This document shows positions 34,654 to 44,976 of a stretch of DNA of 64,000 bases, piece after piece. How positions within the stretch are numbered: position 1 is the first letter of the stretch; each line of letters begins with the position of its first letter. Under the pieces are notes generated by a model, which saw nothing but the letters and a program-made list of their open reading frames with translations, was not told where the DNA came from and did no database searches. The position numbers and the translations under genes were made by a program. This DNA comes from Staphylococcus devriesei. GTDB taxonomy: Bacteria; Bacillota; Bacilli; Staphylococcales; Staphylococcaceae. The stretch is from assembly GCF_002902625.1 (NCBI RefSeq), contig NZ_PPRG01000031.1, positions 19,124 to 83,123 on the forward strand. The letters are read 5' to 3'.

Positions 34654-36136
34654 TTTAGTTGTTCTGACGTTAGTAGTGCCGATCATTACTGCTATTATCC
34701 TTATATTTTTAGGACAACGTTATCGAATTAAACGCTATGTCACATTGATAGGCCTTGCCCTTACCTTAGTAGTTGCCATCATCAATTTAAGAAATGTAGT
34801 GGTTGATGGCCCATTGAAAGTAGAATTAGGTTCTTGGCCAGCACCTTACGGCATTATCTTTTTACTTGATAGTTTTAGTGCCATGTTAATCGTAACAAGC
34901 ATTATTATCACGATACTTATTACTGCATATTCGATTACGACTGCTGGAATTGATAGAGAACGCTATTACTTCCACTTTTCAATCACGTTTATGTTAGTAG
35001 GTATTATTGGTGCGTTTACAACTGGAGATATTTTTAACTTGTTCGTATTCTTTGAAGTATTCTTGATGTCTTCATACGCGTTACTAGTACTAGGTGGCAC
35101 ACGTATTCAGCTACGTGAAACGGTAAAATATTTACTCGTAAATATTGTGACATCTACATTCTTTGTTATTGCGGTGGCGATTTTATATTCAATCGTTGGC
35201 ACACTTAATATGGCTGATATTAGCGAGAAATTGACTAGTCTATCTAGTACACATGGTGGACTGTTAAGCATAGTATTTATTCTTTTCATCTTCGTATTTG
35301 CAACTAAAGCCGGAGCCTTCCCTATGTATGTGTGGTTACCTGGTTCTTACTATGCACCACCTTTTGCTATTATCGCCTTCTTCGGCGCATTACTTACAAA
35401 AGTAGGTGTCTATGCAATTTTAAGAACGTTGAGTTTATTCTTCAACGATACGATGAGTTTCTCACACTACACAATTTTATTCTTAGCATTATTAACGATT
35501 ATCTTTGGTTCAATCGGAGCCATTGCATATTACGACACTAAAAAAATCATCATTTACAATATTATGATTGCTGTCGGTGTGATTTTAGTTGGTGTCGCAA
35601 TGATGAATGAAGCGGGAATTATAGGAGCAATTTATTATACACTTCACGATATGTTAGTGAAGACTTCTCTATTCCTATTAATTGGTGTAATGTATCAAAT
35701 CACTAAATCCACTAACCTTAAAGAATTCGGAGGACTCATTAAAACGTACCCAGTCCTTGGTTGGTCATTCTTTATAGCTGCCTTAAGTTTAGCTGGTATA
35801 CCGCCATTGAGTGGTTTTTACGGTAAGTATTATATTGTACAGGCTACTTTTGAAAAGGGCTTTTATGTAAGTGGCGTGATCGTCTTACTTTCAAGTTTAG
35901 TAGTATTGTATTCAGTTATTCGTATTTTCTTAAAAGGCTTTTTCGGAGAGCCAAAAGGATATAATGTACAACACAAAGTAAATGTAACCCATGCTATGAC
36001 TATTTCTATTGTAGCAGTAGTCATTACAGTATTATTCGGTTTATCTGCTGATTTACTCTATCCACTTGTCTCTGAAGCGGCTAAATCATTCTATGATCCT
36101 AGCTTTTACATTAAAAGCGTGTTAGGAGGTAAGTAA
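34640..36136 (+). CDS. mnhD: Na+/H+ antiporter subunit D
   Basis: 498 residues from the second of two adjacent ATGs (MIETNLVVL); the first at 34637 is also possible. NuoM/N-like with about 14 helices and conserved [39 protein letters not shown] and [10 protein letters not shown]. Together with subunit A it forms the ion-translocating core. Confidence 0.95.
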   Translation: MIETNLVVLTLVVPIITAIILIFLGQRYRIKRYVTLIGLALTLVVAIINLRNVVVDGPLKVELGSWPAPYGIIFLLDSFSAMLIVTSIIITILITAYSITTAGIDRERYYFHFSITFMLVGIIGAFTTGDIFNLFVFFEVFLMSSYALLVLGGTRIQLRETVKYLLVNIVTSTFFVIAVAILYSIVGTLNMADISEKLTSLSSTHGGLLSIVFILFIFVFATKAGAFPMYVWLPGSYYAPPFAIIAFFGALLTKVGVYAILRTLSLFFNDTMSFSHYTILFLALLTIIFGSIGAIAYYDTKKIIIYNIMIAVGVILVGVAMMNEAGIIGAIYYTLHDMLVKTSLFLLIGVMYQITKSTNLKEFGGLIKTYPVLGWSFFIAALSLAGIPPLSGFYGKYYIVQATFEKGFYVSGVIVLLSSLVVLYSVIRIFLKGFFGEPKGYNVQHKVNVTHAMTISIVAVVITVLFGLSADLLYPLVSEAAKSFYDPSFYIKSVLGGK

Positions 36137-36138
36137 TT

Positions 36139-36618
36139 ATGGCCATTCAAATCATTTTAAATTTTATTTTAGCTTTTATATGGCTGTTCTTAAGTGGTAG
36201 CTATACCCTAAATAACCTTTTATTAGGATTTATCTTAGGGATAGGTTTGGTCTACTTATTTAATAAAGTCTTACCTGGTAAATTTTATTTAATTAAAGTG
36301 TACAAGATTATTAAACTTGTCGTAGTCTTTTTCATCGAGTTAATTAAAGCTAACATCGATGTGTTAAAAATCGTCTTACAACCTACATTGAAAAATCAGC
36401 CCGGTTTCTTTATTTATGACACGGATTTAAAGACTGATTGGCAAATTGTATTATTATCTAATTTAATTACTCTTACACCTGGAACAGTAGTACTTGGGAT
36501 AAGTGATGACAGAACAAAGATTTATATACATTCAATTGATTTTAGTACTAAAGAGGAAGAAGTTGAAGGTATTAAATCGTCACTTGAAAAAGTAGTTAGA
36601 GAGGTGGGCGAAGGCTGA
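36139..36618 (+). CDS. mnhE: Na+/H+ antiporter subunit E
   Basis: 159 residues with two to three N-terminal helices and a soluble C-terminal part; the conserved [18 protein letters not shown] motif marks MrpE. It starts two bases after the mnhD stop. Confidence 0.94.
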   Translation: MAIQIILNFILAFIWLFLSGSYTLNNLLLGFILGIGLVYLFNKVLPGKFYLIKVYKIIKLVVVFFIELIKANIDVLKIVLQPTLKNQPGFFIYDTDLKTDWQIVLLSNLITLTPGTVVLGISDDRTKIYIHSIDFSTKEEEVEGIKSSLEKVVREVGEG

Positions 36619-36908
36619 TGGTAAAAATAATAATTATTATTGCTTTAATTATTGTCGTCATATCAATGTTGGCTATGTTTATTCGAATTATTAAGGGCCC
36701 CTCTTTAGCAGATCGTATATTAGCACTTGATGCGATAGGTTTACAATTAATGGCATGTATCGCTCTATATAGTATTTTTATAGGCGCGCAATATCTACTT
36801 GTTGCTATATTATTAATTGGTATTTTAGCGTTTTTAGGCACAGCGGTCTTTTCAAAATATATGGATAAAGGTAAGGTGATGGAACGTGATAGCAAACATC
36901 ATCATTAG
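36618..36908 (+). CDS. mnhF: Na+/H+ antiporter subunit F
   Basis: 96 residues with three helices and the MrpF loop [19 protein letters not shown]. The ATG overlaps the mnhE stop (TGATG). Confidence 0.94.
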   Translation: MVKIIIIIALIIVVISMLAMFIRIIKGPSLADRILALDAIGLQLMACIALYSIFIGAQYLLVAILLIGILAFLGTAVFSKYMDKGKVMERDSKHHH

Positions 36909-37242
36909 TTTAGCGCTTATCTTTGTTATCTTAGGTGCTTTAATAAGTGCCGTTACAGCCATTGGTATTATTCGCTTAAAAGATATCTATTCACGTGGCC
37001 ATGCTGCCGGAAAATCTGCCACACTAGGTGCGATCTTTCTACTATTTGGAACATTCTTATACTTTATTGGTGCAGAGGGTTACATTAATATGCAGTTGAT
37101 TTTAGGTATTGTATTTATCTTAATCACTGGTCCACTTTCAAGCCATTTAATTATGAGAGCTTCGTATAATAATAGAACACCTTATACTAAAGATACGAAA
37201 ATAGATGAAATTAAAGACGAATTTAAGAATAAGAAAATATAA
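36886..37242 (+). CDS. mnhG: Na+/H+ antiporter subunit G
   Basis: 118 residues from the GTG at 36886, three helices with [20 protein letters not shown], the MrpG signature. Overlaps mnhF by 23 bases and is the last gene before the operon terminator. Confidence 0.94.
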   Translation: MIANIIISLALIFVILGALISAVTAIGIIRLKDIYSRGHAAGKSATLGAIFLLFGTFLYFIGAEGYINMQLILGIVFILITGPLSSHLIMRASYNNRTPYTKDTKIDEIKDEFKNKKI

Positions 37243-37287
37243 TTTAGCTTTTCTTTATTATTGAAAATAAGAGTTAAATCTCCATAT

Positions 37288-37327
37288 AGACGTAGAGGTA
37301 TTCAAATATGAATTCATCTCTACGTCT
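37288..37327 (+). terminator. terminator of the mnh operon
   Basis: AGACGTAGAG / CTCTACGTCT stem followed by T6, 46 bases after mnhG. Confidence 0.88.
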
Positions 37328-37378
37328 TTTTTATATTAATACTTCGTAATGATTGGATTGCATTTCCTGGGGGGAACG

Positions 37379-37490
37379 GCGACAGAAATCTAATGTAATT
37401 TCTAAGATTTCGTTGTCACGCCCCGGCAAGGTTGACTAGAAGTGAAGAGAGTGAGGCTCAAACGCATCTTCATTTCAGTCAACTACTGCC
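37379..37490. repeat. staphylococcal intergenic double-hairpin repeat, copy 1
   Basis: About 112 bases, nearly identical to 47064-47175. It contains a first stem (GAAATC...GATTTC), then a GCCCCGGCAAGGTTG block, then a second long stem around GAAGTG...CATCTTCATTTC, ending AACTACTGCC. No coding frame. This kind of GC-richer intergenic repeat is common in staphylococcal genomes. Confidence 0.8.
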
Positions 37491-37561
37491 TAACTTAGCC
37501 ACTAAGACCTTTCTTTTAGAGGCTCGCCGATAATAATAAGTTATTTATGTGTAACTTTATA

Positions 37562-37590
37562 TTGGCTTTAAGTTAAAAACATGTTATCAT
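37562..37590 (+). promoter_or_regulatory. promoter of the Zur-box flavoprotein gene
   Basis: TTGGCT at 37562-37567, a 17-base spacer, and an extended -10 TGTTATCAT ending at 37590. The Zur-like palindrome begins at the last -10 base. Confidence 0.7.
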
Positions 37591-37612
37591 AAATCGTAAT
37601 AATTACGTTTTA
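37590..37612 (+). promoter_or_regulatory. Zur box
   Basis: 23-base palindrome with core CGTAATAATTACG and flanks TAAAT / TTTTA, agreeing with the Zur operator known from Bacillus and Staphylococcus (AAATCGTAATNATTACGATTT). It covers the transcription start region and lies 18 bases upstream of the ATG, a repressing position. Zinc-starvation induction of the downstream gene is inferred. Confidence 0.85.
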
Positions 37613-37630
37613 TAAGAAAGAAGTGTTTCT

Positions 37631-38794
37631 ATGCATTGGACTATTATTGGTGGCGGCATTCAAGGTACGACCATCGCGCTAAAATTACGCGAAGCAGGGC
37701 TTCCTATTGAACAATTAACTATTATCGATCCTTATAGCTCTTTATGTGAACAATTTAATGACTTTACTCATAGAATCAGCATGCCATTTTTACGGTCTCC
37801 TATCGTACATCACATTCACCCTAATCCTTTCCACTTAAAGCAATTCGCTAAAGTGCAACAATATACAAATGCAACTTATGGACGCTATCAACGTCCTCAA
37901 ACAGATATGTTTATGCATCATGTGCATGAACAAGTTCATCATTATAATCTTAATACTTGTCATATACAGGGCTACGTAAAAGAATTGACACAACAAAATA
38001 ATGGTTGGTCGATTACTTTATCTGACTCTCAAGAACTTCAAACTGACTGTGTCGTGCTCGCCCAAGGTTGTAACCATAAACCTTTCATTCCTGACTTATA
38101 TCAACATAAAGACGATGTCTGCCATATTTTCAATGAGAATTTCGATGCTATTATGTATGATAAGGCATCGCATGTTGTGGGTAGTGGCATTTCGGCGGCT
38201 CATTTAACGTTGAAGTTATTAAATCGCTCTCATGATAAAGTGGTACATTTGTGGATGAATAAAGATATAGCAATTCATCATTTCGATGCCGATCCTGGCT
38301 GGCTTGGGCCTAAAAATATGACGTCATTCTTAAATACTAAATCTTCAGATGAAAAATTTGAAATTCTTTTAAAAGAAAGACACAAAGGTTCTATGCCTCA
38401 AGAGTTATATTTACGCTTGAAAAAACATGTTCAATCTGGACGTTTGATAATTCATAAAGAGAAGATTACCTCTATAGAGGATCATTCTATTATTACTGAA
38501 AATCAGAAAGTAACGTATGATTATATTTTACTGGCAACTGGTTTTGAACCTACGTTCTTAAAACAATCAATGATACAATCACTCATTACACGTGAACATG
38601 CGCCTTTAGCATCATGTGGCTTGCCAGATATAAGTTCAGAATTAGAATGGCTCCCTCAACTCTTTGTATCAGGTGGCCTGGCAGATTTAGAACTTGGACC
38701 GTTTGCAAGAAATATCATGGGAGGCAAGGAAGCTTCATTAAGGATTCATCAAGCCTATCAAAGATTGCATAATAGTAAACGTGATTCAGCATAA
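37631..38794 (+). CDS. FAD/NAD(P)-binding flavoprotein under a Zur box
   Basis: 387 residues. N-terminal FAD fold IIGGGIQGTTIALKL, a second Rossmann fold VVGSGISAAHLTLK near residue 190, and LLATGFEPT near residue 310 define a pyridine-nucleotide-type oxidoreductase, distantly like N-hydroxylating or monooxygenase flavoproteins. It is notably His-rich: HHIHPNPFHLK and MHHVHEQVHHYN lie in the first third and could bind metal. The substrate is unknown. It stands alone between two terminators, with a zinc-uptake-regulator operator on its promoter. Confidence 0.8.
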   Translation: MHWTIIGGGIQGTTIALKLREAGLPIEQLTIIDPYSSLCEQFNDFTHRISMPFLRSPIVHHIHPNPFHLKQFAKVQQYTNATYGRYQRPQTDMFMHHVHEQVHHYNLNTCHIQGYVKELTQQNNGWSITLSDSQELQTDCVVLAQGCNHKPFIPDLYQHKDDVCHIFNENFDAIMYDKASHVVGSGISAAHLTLKLLNRSHDKVVHLWMNKDIAIHHFDADPGWLGPKNMTSFLNTKSSDEKFEILLKERHKGSMPQELYLRLKKHVQSGRLIIHKEKITSIEDHSIITENQKVTYDYILLATGFEPTFLKQSMIQSLITREHAPLASCGLPDISSELEWLPQLFVSGGLADLELGPFARNIMGGKEASLRIHQAYQRLHNSKRDSA

Positions 38795-38807
38795 TCCAAA
38801 AAGAAAT

Positions 38808-38846
38808 GAGCGAGGATAGAAATTTATGTAATTTCTGTCCTCGCTC
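38808..38846. terminator. bidirectional terminator
   Basis: GAGCGAGGATAGAAAT / ATTTCTGTCCTCGCTC with T-run and A-run flanks, between two converging genes. Confidence 0.9.
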
Positions 38847-38862
38847 TTTTTAAAGTAAACAC

Positions 38863-39252
38863 TTATTTATTTTTCAAGGGCTTAATGCCTATTGTCCCTC
38901 TCATAATACTGATTAACTCATCTTGTTCGCTTTTAATTTCAATATTCCATACTTGTGTGGTCTTGCCTTGGTGAATAATGGACGCTGTAGCTATAATGCG
39001 ACCTTCTTTAACTGAATGGATATGATTTGCGTTCATTTCTAAGCCCAAAGGAATAAACTGTTGAGTATCAATTAAATTTGCAGCACCGATAGAACAAGCC
39101 GTTTCTCCTAATGCAATAGTTGCTCCACCATGTAAATAACCAAATGGTTGTTTCACTTTATCAGTGACTGGCATTGAAATGACAACTTTACCTTCCTTAG
39201 TATCTTCTATTCTCATTTCAAAGGTTTCTAGTAAATTAGTCACGTATCTCAC
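38863..39252 (-). CDS. PaaI-type hotdog-fold thioesterase
   Basis: 129 residues covering one hotdog domain with the motif FGYLHGGATIALGETACSIGA, where the Gly-rich helix start and acidic residue form the active site. The family hydrolyses acyl-CoA or aryl-CoA thioesters. It lies 10 bases downstream of the antiporter-family gene on the same strand and shares its transcript. Confidence 0.85.
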   Translation of the reverse strand: MRYVTNLLETFEMRIEDTKEGKVVISMPVTDKVKQPFGYLHGGATIALGETACSIGAANLIDTQQFIPLGLEMNANHIHSVKEGRIIATASIIHQGKTTQVWNIEIKSEQDELISIMRGTIGIKPLKNK

Positions 39253-39262
39253 CTCATGATTA

Positions 39263-40582
39263 TTATAGTATCATCGTAGCAATTGTACCAAAGATAATTA
39301 ATGGTACGTTATAAAACACAAAGTTAGGTATACATGTGTCTCGAATGTGATCATGTTGACCATCTACATCTAAACCGGCAGTAGGCCCTAATGTAGAATC
39401 ACTTGCAGGAGATCCTGAGTCCCCTAAAGCACTGGCTGTACCTACTAATGCAATAAGCGCCATCGTATTTAAACCAATTGAAACACCAAGTGGAATAAAT
39501 AACGTTGCGATGATAGGAATAGTCGCAAAAGATGACCCTATCCCTAAAGTCACTACTAAACTAACAAGATACATTACAATGATACTAATTAATTTATGAC
39601 CATTTGTAATTTCAGTTAAACTTGAGACTAATTTTTGAATATCCCCAGTGGCATTCATCACACCGGCAAAGCCATTTGCCGAAAGAATCACTACTCCAAT
39701 AAATGACATTATCTTAATACCTTCAACAAACTGACTATCTAATTCATTCCATTTATATACACCTGAAATAAAGAAGACTAATACCCCAGCCAATGCGCCA
39801 AAAATCATAGAATCTGTAAATGTTTGTACTAAAAATGTTGCTAAAATCGCTACTACGGTAACTACTAATACATAAGGCCGTATGACTGGCATTGTATCTT
39901 CTTGTTCAGAATAAGGTTCAGCCTTATATTCACGTGGTTTACGGAAATAGAATATACCTAATAACAGCCCAACAATATAACCTAATGAAGGTATAAGCAT
40001 CGCTTTCCATATCATATTAAATTCGATTGGGTGATGTGCTTTTTCAAAACCGTTTTGAATAATTTGATGGAAAATTTGACCGAAACCGTATGGCAGTAAG
40101 ACATATGGCCAGCATAAGCCAAAACCAATTACTAATGCGATTAAGCGTCTGTCCATTTTCAAATCATTAAATAGACTTAAAAGTGGTGGAATAACAATGG
40201 GAATAAATGCGATATGTACCGGAATTAAGTTTTGACTCATAATACTCATCATTAAAAGTGCTACAATGATAATAACTTTGACTTTGATTCTAGACAATCT
40301 GCTATTTTCAGAGTGAATTGCGCGTATGATTTTATTAACCAAATAGTCCGTAATGCCACTATATGATATAAGTGCTGCAAAACCACCTAGCAATGCATAG
40401 CTTAAAGCGACTTCTGAACCATCGACAATATTTTTACCAAATACGCTAATGACTTTATTTAAACTCATACCTGAAATGAGCCCACCAACTAAAGAACTAA
40501 TAAATAAACTAATCACTACATTTAATCTACATAAACATAAAATAATCATTAAAATAACTGCAATAACTACTGCATTAACCAT
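39263..40582 (-). CDS. Na+/H+ antiporter family membrane protein
   Basis: 439 residues from the ATG at 40582 (MVNAVVIAV), nine bases after AAAGGA; the GTG further up is too close to the ribosome site. About 11-12 helices with the family motif TASALGDSGSPASDSTLGPTAG near the C-terminus and SSFATIPIIATLFIPLG. It belongs to the NhaC-like/Na_H_antiport families, some members of which carry amino acids or dicarboxylates, so the ion is not certain. Transcribed with the thioesterase gene. Confidence 0.82.
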   Translation of the reverse strand: MVNAVVIAVILMIILCLCRLNVVISLFISSLVGGLISGMSLNKVISVFGKNIVDGSEVALSYALLGGFAALISYSGITDYLVNKIIRAIHSENSRLSRIKVKVIIIVALLMMSIMSQNLIPVHIAFIPIVIPPLLSLFNDLKMDRRLIALVIGFGLCWPYVLLPYGFGQIFHQIIQNGFEKAHHPIEFNMIWKAMLIPSLGYIVGLLLGIFYFRKPREYKAEPYSEQEDTMPVIRPYVLVVTVVAILATFLVQTFTDSMIFGALAGVLVFFISGVYKWNELDSQFVEGIKIMSFIGVVILSANGFAGVMNATGDIQKLVSSLTEITNGHKLISIIVMYLVSLVVTLGIGSSFATIPIIATLFIPLGVSIGLNTMALIALVGTASALGDSGSPASDSTLGPTAGLDVDGQHDHIRDTCIPNFVFYNVPLIIFGTIATMIL

Positions 40583-40700
40583 ACGCACTCATCCTTTATC
40601 TCTCTACCGAACTAAAGTAAATAATTATGTGACTTATCATATCAACTCGATGGAATATTGTCAATACGACAATTTTAAGAAGATGCGTATTGTACAAAAA

Positions 40701-40739
40701 AGCAGTAGTGAGGTTTAATCTTAAACACACACTACTGCT
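40701..40739 (-). terminator. terminator of pepA
   Basis: AGCAGTAGTG / CACTACTGCT with T6 on the minus strand. Confidence 0.88.
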
Positions 40740-40778
40740 CTATACTTTTAATGCTATTTGCCTTATTGTTTAAAATAT

Positions 40779-42254
40779 TTAGTTACGTAACCAATTTAAA
40801 ACGGTTGTAATCATGCTTCCCGTAGGACCTTTAGGCCCTTTAAAACTATTAGTGGGGGTTGTAGCTGGCCCTGCAATATCAAAGTGGATATGAGGTGTCG
40901 TGCCACTAAAGTGTGTAACAAATGTGGCTGCAAATAAAGCCTTACCTTGACCATTTGTGTGGTTGACTAAATCGGCTACGTCAGAACGACGAATTAAACG
41001 TTGTTCTGTGTTTGTGATAGGTAATTCAAAGGCAAGTTCATCCATCGCTCTTGCGCTGGCTAAAATCTCTTGAATTTCATTTTCAGCATGAGAATTAAAC
41101 AATGCTGCTTTATCTTCTCCTAGTGCTACAATGGCTGCACCTGTTAGCGTTGCAAAATCAAGAATAATACGTGGTTGGAATTGGTTCGCATAAAATACAG
41201 CATCTCCTAATACCATTCGACCTTCTGCATCGCTATTTAGCATTTCAACCGTTTCCCCGCTTAACGCTGTAAAGACATCATCTGGTTTCATAGCATTATT
41301 GCTAATCATATTTTCAGCGGAAGCAATCACTCCTACAATATTAATTGGTAATTCGAGTCGTGATGCCGCTTCAATCATTCCTACCACATTCGCTGCGCCA
41401 CACATATCATATTTCATCGTTTGCATGCCAACTTTAGACTTAATACTGTAACCACCAGAATCATAAGTAATCCCTTTACCAACTAGGGCAATCGGTGCCT
41501 CATCTTCTTTAGCGCCATTATACGTTAATGTAATCAATGTTGGAGGGTGAATCGACCCCTTACCCACTGCATGGATAAGACCAAATCCTTCTGACAACAA
41601 GGTTTCTCCATCTTTAATATCCACTTTGACTTTCGTTTCTTTAAAATGCTCTGCCACTTCGTCCGCAAAGTAACTTGGCGTTAAAATATTCGGTGGTATA
41701 TTGCTGAAATCACGCGCAAGATTGATAGATTGGCCTACAATTATGCCTTGTTTCAAGTGCGTCTCAAGATGTGTATCTTGTGTAGTGATATGCAAGTCTA
41801 ACTTGTACGGAACTTTTTTATCAGATTTATAATTATCAAAGATATATATGGCTTGTTCACTTTGGAGACCTAATACTTCTATGATTTTATCTTGAGTGAT
41901 TTGTTTAGAGATAAATGTATCGAATAATAATTCAGCATCCGTGATATGTTCTTCTTTTAAAAATTGGAACAAGTTGCCAAATACCTTTAACAAATCAGTA
42001 TAATTTAACGTCTTTAAATTACCTAATCCAACTGTGATTAAGCGTTTGGTTTCACTTTCTAAAGGCAAGACGGTTGAAGCGACTTTACCTAGCGTATTAT
42101 GAATTATATGATGGTGTCGATAATCATCTATGCGTTGTGTTAAATCGTGATTTTTGTACTGAATTGTACCAAGCTGATTAATGTGGTCTGGTACGCCTAT
42201 AATTAACACTCCAGTGTCGATGTGCTCATGTTGATTAAAATTGAAATTGATCAT
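40779..42254 (-). CDS. pepA: M17 leucyl aminopeptidase
   Basis: 491 residues. The M17 catalytic domain (about 170-490) has [14 protein letters not shown] (metal Lys/Asp), the signature [14 protein letters not shown] (usually NTDAEGR) and FATLTGA; the N-terminal domain is divergent. Two-metal enzyme removing N-terminal residues from peptides in the cytoplasm. Single gene with its own terminator. Confidence 0.92.
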   Translation of the reverse strand: MINFNFNQHEHIDTGVLIIGVPDHINQLGTIQYKNHDLTQRIDDYRHHHIIHNTLGKVASTVLPLESETKRLITVGLGNLKTLNYTDLLKVFGNLFQFLKEEHITDAELLFDTFISKQITQDKIIEVLGLQSEQAIYIFDNYKSDKKVPYKLDLHITTQDTHLETHLKQGIIVGQSINLARDFSNIPPNILTPSYFADEVAEHFKETKVKVDIKDGETLLSEGFGLIHAVGKGSIHPPTLITLTYNGAKEDEAPIALVGKGITYDSGGYSIKSKVGMQTMKYDMCGAANVVGMIEAASRLELPINIVGVIASAENMISNNAMKPDDVFTALSGETVEMLNSDAEGRMVLGDAVFYANQFQPRIILDFATLTGAAIVALGEDKAALFNSHAENEIQEILASARAMDELAFELPITNTEQRLIRRSDVADLVNHTNGQGKALFAATFVTHFSGTTPHIHFDIAGPATTPTNSFKGPKGPTGSMITTVLNWLRN

Positions 42255-42384
42255 TGTCTAGCGCCCTTTCTGTTGAATAGTAAATGTAATTTCAAAGATA
42301 TTTTGTTCCACTTCGATATAGATGCTTATAGATAAGATGAGACGATTTCAAAGTCTCTTCACCTCATACAACTAACATCTAAAA

Positions 42385-42414
42385 AAGCTGAGACATTTAT
42401 ATAAACGCCTCAGC
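42385..42414 (-). terminator. terminator of ndh
   Basis: AGCTGAGAC / GCCTCAGCT hairpin followed by T6 on the minus strand, about 30 bases past the stop. Confidence 0.82.
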
Positions 42415-42442
42415 TTCTCTATTATATTGATTTTATAAAAAC

Positions 42443-43651
42443 TTAGAATTTACCTTTTTTGAATGCTAAGCCTACGCCACCGATTTTGAATACGGCACGT
42501 GTATCAATAACTTTCTTCATGAAGGCAGCTTTTTTACCGGCAATATCTCTACCGTAAACGATACCTACACCGTCATTAGAACCTAATGAACATACTGTAC
42601 CACGGTCAACATATTCAAATTCTTCTGCAGCTTGACCGTTTAAAATGTTTTTAATATTTTTAGCAACGTGTTCACCTTGTTGCATAGCGATTTGAGCTGT
42701 AGTTGGTAATGGGCGTTCTTCACCTGCTGGAATAAACGCAGAAACATCACCGATTACAAAGATATCATCATGACCTTCAATTGTTAAATCTTGTTTAGTC
42801 ACGATACGGCCACGTTTAACGCCTTCAAATGATTCTTCCATTAATTTACTACCACGTACACCCGCAGCCCAGACAGCAGTGCCAGCTTCTAATTGTTGTT
42901 CTTGATCATTGATTTTTACAACGAAACCTTTTTCGTTACAAGCAACGATTGGTGTAGCGATTTTAAATTCAACGCCACGGTCTTCTAAGTAGTTAACTGC
43001 ATAGTTAACTAATTCGTCAGAGAACATTGGTAACATTTTTGGAGCAGCTTCAACACAAGTTAATTTAACTTTGTTTTGATCTACGCCATATTTGCTACAT
43101 AATTCAGGAATTCTTTCAGTTAATTCACCTAAGAATTCAATACCTGTAAAGCCAGCGCCACCAACTAAGATAGCTAAGTCTTTATCGTCTTTTTCTTTAG
43201 AAGCTGCATAGTTTGCGAATTTATCTTCGATATGACGAGATAAACGACGTGCAGTTTCGATGTTTTCAATTTGGAAAGCGTGGTCTTTCATACCGTCAAT
43301 ACCAAATGTTTCGCTTTCGAAACCTAGTGCTACTACTAAAATGTCGTAGTCATAGATACCCTGATTAGTTTCTACTTTTTTAGCATTACGGTCAATTTTA
43401 GTTACTTCAGCGTTGATAAATTTAACTTTATCTTCTTTAATTACACTTTCAATTGGATAAATTAAGTCTTCATAATTTAATGTACCAGCTGAAGCTTCAT
43501 GTAACCAAGTTGCTTCATAGTGATATTTGTTTTTGTTGATTAACGTGATTTCTGCTTCGTCTGCAGAAAGTTCTTTTTGTAATTTAGTTACTGTTTGTAA
43601 ACCAGCGTAACCAGCACCTAGTACTAGTACTTTTTTACGATCTTGTGCCAT
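42443..43651 (-). CDS. ndh: type II NADH dehydrogenase
   Basis: Non-proton-pumping entry of NADH electrons into menaquinone at the inner face of the membrane. 402 residues from the ATG at 43651 ([18 protein letters not shown]), six bases after AGGTG. FAD fold [15 protein letters not shown] fold [12 protein letters not shown], quinone-site region AIQ-type [12 protein letters not shown], and a basic amphipathic C-terminus for membrane attachment. Staphylococci lack complex I, so this is a main respiratory dehydrogenase. A palindrome at 43848-43867 may regulate it. Confidence 0.95.
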   Translation of the reverse strand: MAQDRKKVLVLGAGYAGLQTVTKLQKELSADEAEITLINKNKYHYEATWLHEASAGTLNYEDLIYPIESVIKEDKVKFINAEVTKIDRNAKKVETNQGIYDYDILVVALGFESETFGIDGMKDHAFQIENIETARRLSRHIEDKFANYAASKEKDDKDLAILVGGAGFTGIEFLGELTERIPELCSKYGVDQNKVKLTCVEAAPKMLPMFSDELVNYAVNYLEDRGVEFKIATPIVACNEKGFVVKINDQEQQLEAGTAVWAAGVRGSKLMEESFEGVKRGRIVTKQDLTIEGHDDIFVIGDVSAFIPAGEERPLPTTAQIAMQQGEHVAKNIKNILNGQAAEEFEYVDRGTVCSLGSNDGVGIVYGRDIAGKKAAFMKKVIDTRAVFKIGGVGLAFKKGKF

Positions 43652-43847
43652 TTCATTCACCTAAGCTTTCATAATTATTTTCTTAAATGTAGATAAAGGC
43701 TACAAATTTCAGAACATAACAAAGCTCAGAACGTACATTATATTTCAATTAATATCTGTTAGTCTGATTTACCATAAACTTTGCACTTAACCTAACTGTT
43801 CATCTCTATTTATAGTCTTAGTCAACACTCTGTTTTTCAATTCAGTT

Positions 43848-43867
43848 TTATGAACTTTAGTTCACAA
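43848..43867. promoter_or_regulatory. palindrome upstream of ndh, unknown regulator
   Basis: TTATGAACTTTAGTTCACAA is an inverted repeat (TTRTGAAC, four bases, GTTCAYAA). It looks like a Rex half-site pair but with six bases between TTGTGAA and TTCATAA, where Rex uses four. The rest of the 360-base gap is AT-rich and holds nothing else I recognise. Confidence 0.4.
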
Positions 43868-44014
43868 AAAAGACAAAGTTCAATCCATAATCAATTTTAT
43901 AGCTTTTACACTACATTTTCAAGCAACAACAAGACTATATTTAAAATAATCGCCTTATACTTAAATCTAGAATATATAATCGAACTTTTTAAAACTTTTT
44001 TATTTTAATATGGT

Positions 44015-44374
44015 TTAACAATTTTCAGGATTTCCAGCTACTTTAGCAGTTCTAAATGAACTACCACAACCACATGAAGCAATAGCATTTGGATTATCGA
44101 TTTGGAAACCGCCACCCATTAATGATTGTTTAAAATCAACAGTTGTACCATTTAAAACAGGCTGATCATATTTATCGACTAATACTTTTAATCCATAAAA
44201 TTCTAAAACTTCGTCATTTTCACCTGGTTGCTCTTCTGCAGACATACCATATGTTAATCCAGTACAACCACCGCCATTGACTTTAATTTTTAAATAGCCG
44301 TCTTCCATATCATTGCTTTTTAACATGTCTTTTACTTCGTACGCAGCAGCTTCAGTTAATGTTACAGTTGGCAT
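44015..44374 (-). CDS. sufA: A-type Fe-S carrier
   Basis: 119 residues from the ATG at 44374, with AGGAGG upstream. HesB/IscA fold with the three cluster cysteines: one in KVNGGGCTGLTYG and two in the C-terminal SCGCGSSF. In S. aureus the homologue at this locus is SufA, which passes clusters from the SufBCD scaffold to targets. It lies 11 bases after the UPF0349 gene and is likely co-transcribed. Confidence 0.88.
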   Translation of the reverse strand: MPTVTLTEAAAYEVKDMLKSNDMEDGYLKIKVNGGGCTGLTYGMSAEEQPGENDEVLEFYGLKVLVDKYDQPVLNGTTVDFKQSLMGGGFQIDNPNAIASCGCGSSFRTAKVAGNPENC

Positions 44375-44385
44375 CAAAGTTCCTC

Positions 44386-44631
44386 CTATAATAAGTTTGT
44401 AAAATCATTGTCTTCTATATGTTTATAAATATTGTTTAATAAGTCTTCAGGTGTGTCACCTTCAACAGTATCACCATCTACTAGCGCATACAACCCACAT
44501 GAGCATGTACCACAATTGTTCAAACATCCATATTCTAACACATCCACGTCCGGATCATTATCTAATTTATCGTAAACATAATCTCCGCCTTTAGCCATAT
44601 TTGATATGCAGAACTCAACTAATGGAAACAT
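44386..44631 (-). CDS. small Cys-rich protein, UPF0349/YuzB (DUF1450)
   Basis: 81 residues with a conserved CISNMAKGG near the start and a clustered [16 protein letters not shown], five cysteines in a thioredoxin-like ferredoxin setting. Family function unknown; the cysteine spacing and the neighbouring sufA, nfu and flavoproteins suggest redox or Fe-S handling. First gene of the unit with sufA. Confidence 0.85.
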   Translation of the reverse strand: MFPLVEFCISNMAKGGDYVYDKLDNDPDVDVLEYGCLNNCGTCSCGLYALVDGDTVEGDTPEDLLNNIYKHIEDNDFTNLL

Positions 44632-44976
44632 ACTTCACCTTCTTCATAATTTTAATTACATTATTATAACAAATCTTACTTCTGACTGCATTAGACTAGC
44701 TCAATTTTTCATTTGCTAGAGCACAAAAAGTCTATGAGTCTATTATCATTGTTCTTGGGACTTTGATTGTAGTCATTATAAAAAACAGATATAATAAATT
44801 TATATAAATAATACATTTAATTGTAAGGGGCAATGAAATGTATTTCATAAACACCTTTATCTATTGGTTATTTTAATATCGATGATGAAGCAATTTAACA
44901 CATTTTGTCTTGTTTAAAGGGTAGTCGTTTTCATTTAATAATGGAATCACAAATCATATAAAAAGGGGTATAACAT
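44632..44976. other. divergent intergenic region with possible leader
   Basis: Possible plus-strand promoter TTGTAG (44767-44772), 17 bases, TATAAT (44790-44795). It would give a leader of about 175 bases that contains a perfect ATGAAAT-GT-ATTTCAT palindrome (44833-44848) overlapping a five-codon frame (MKCIS) that follows AAGGGG. Nothing else recognised. Confidence 0.4.

Noticed and set aside
43848..43867. Rex operator for ndh
   Set aside because: Spacing between half sites is two bases too long; kept only as an unassigned palindrome.
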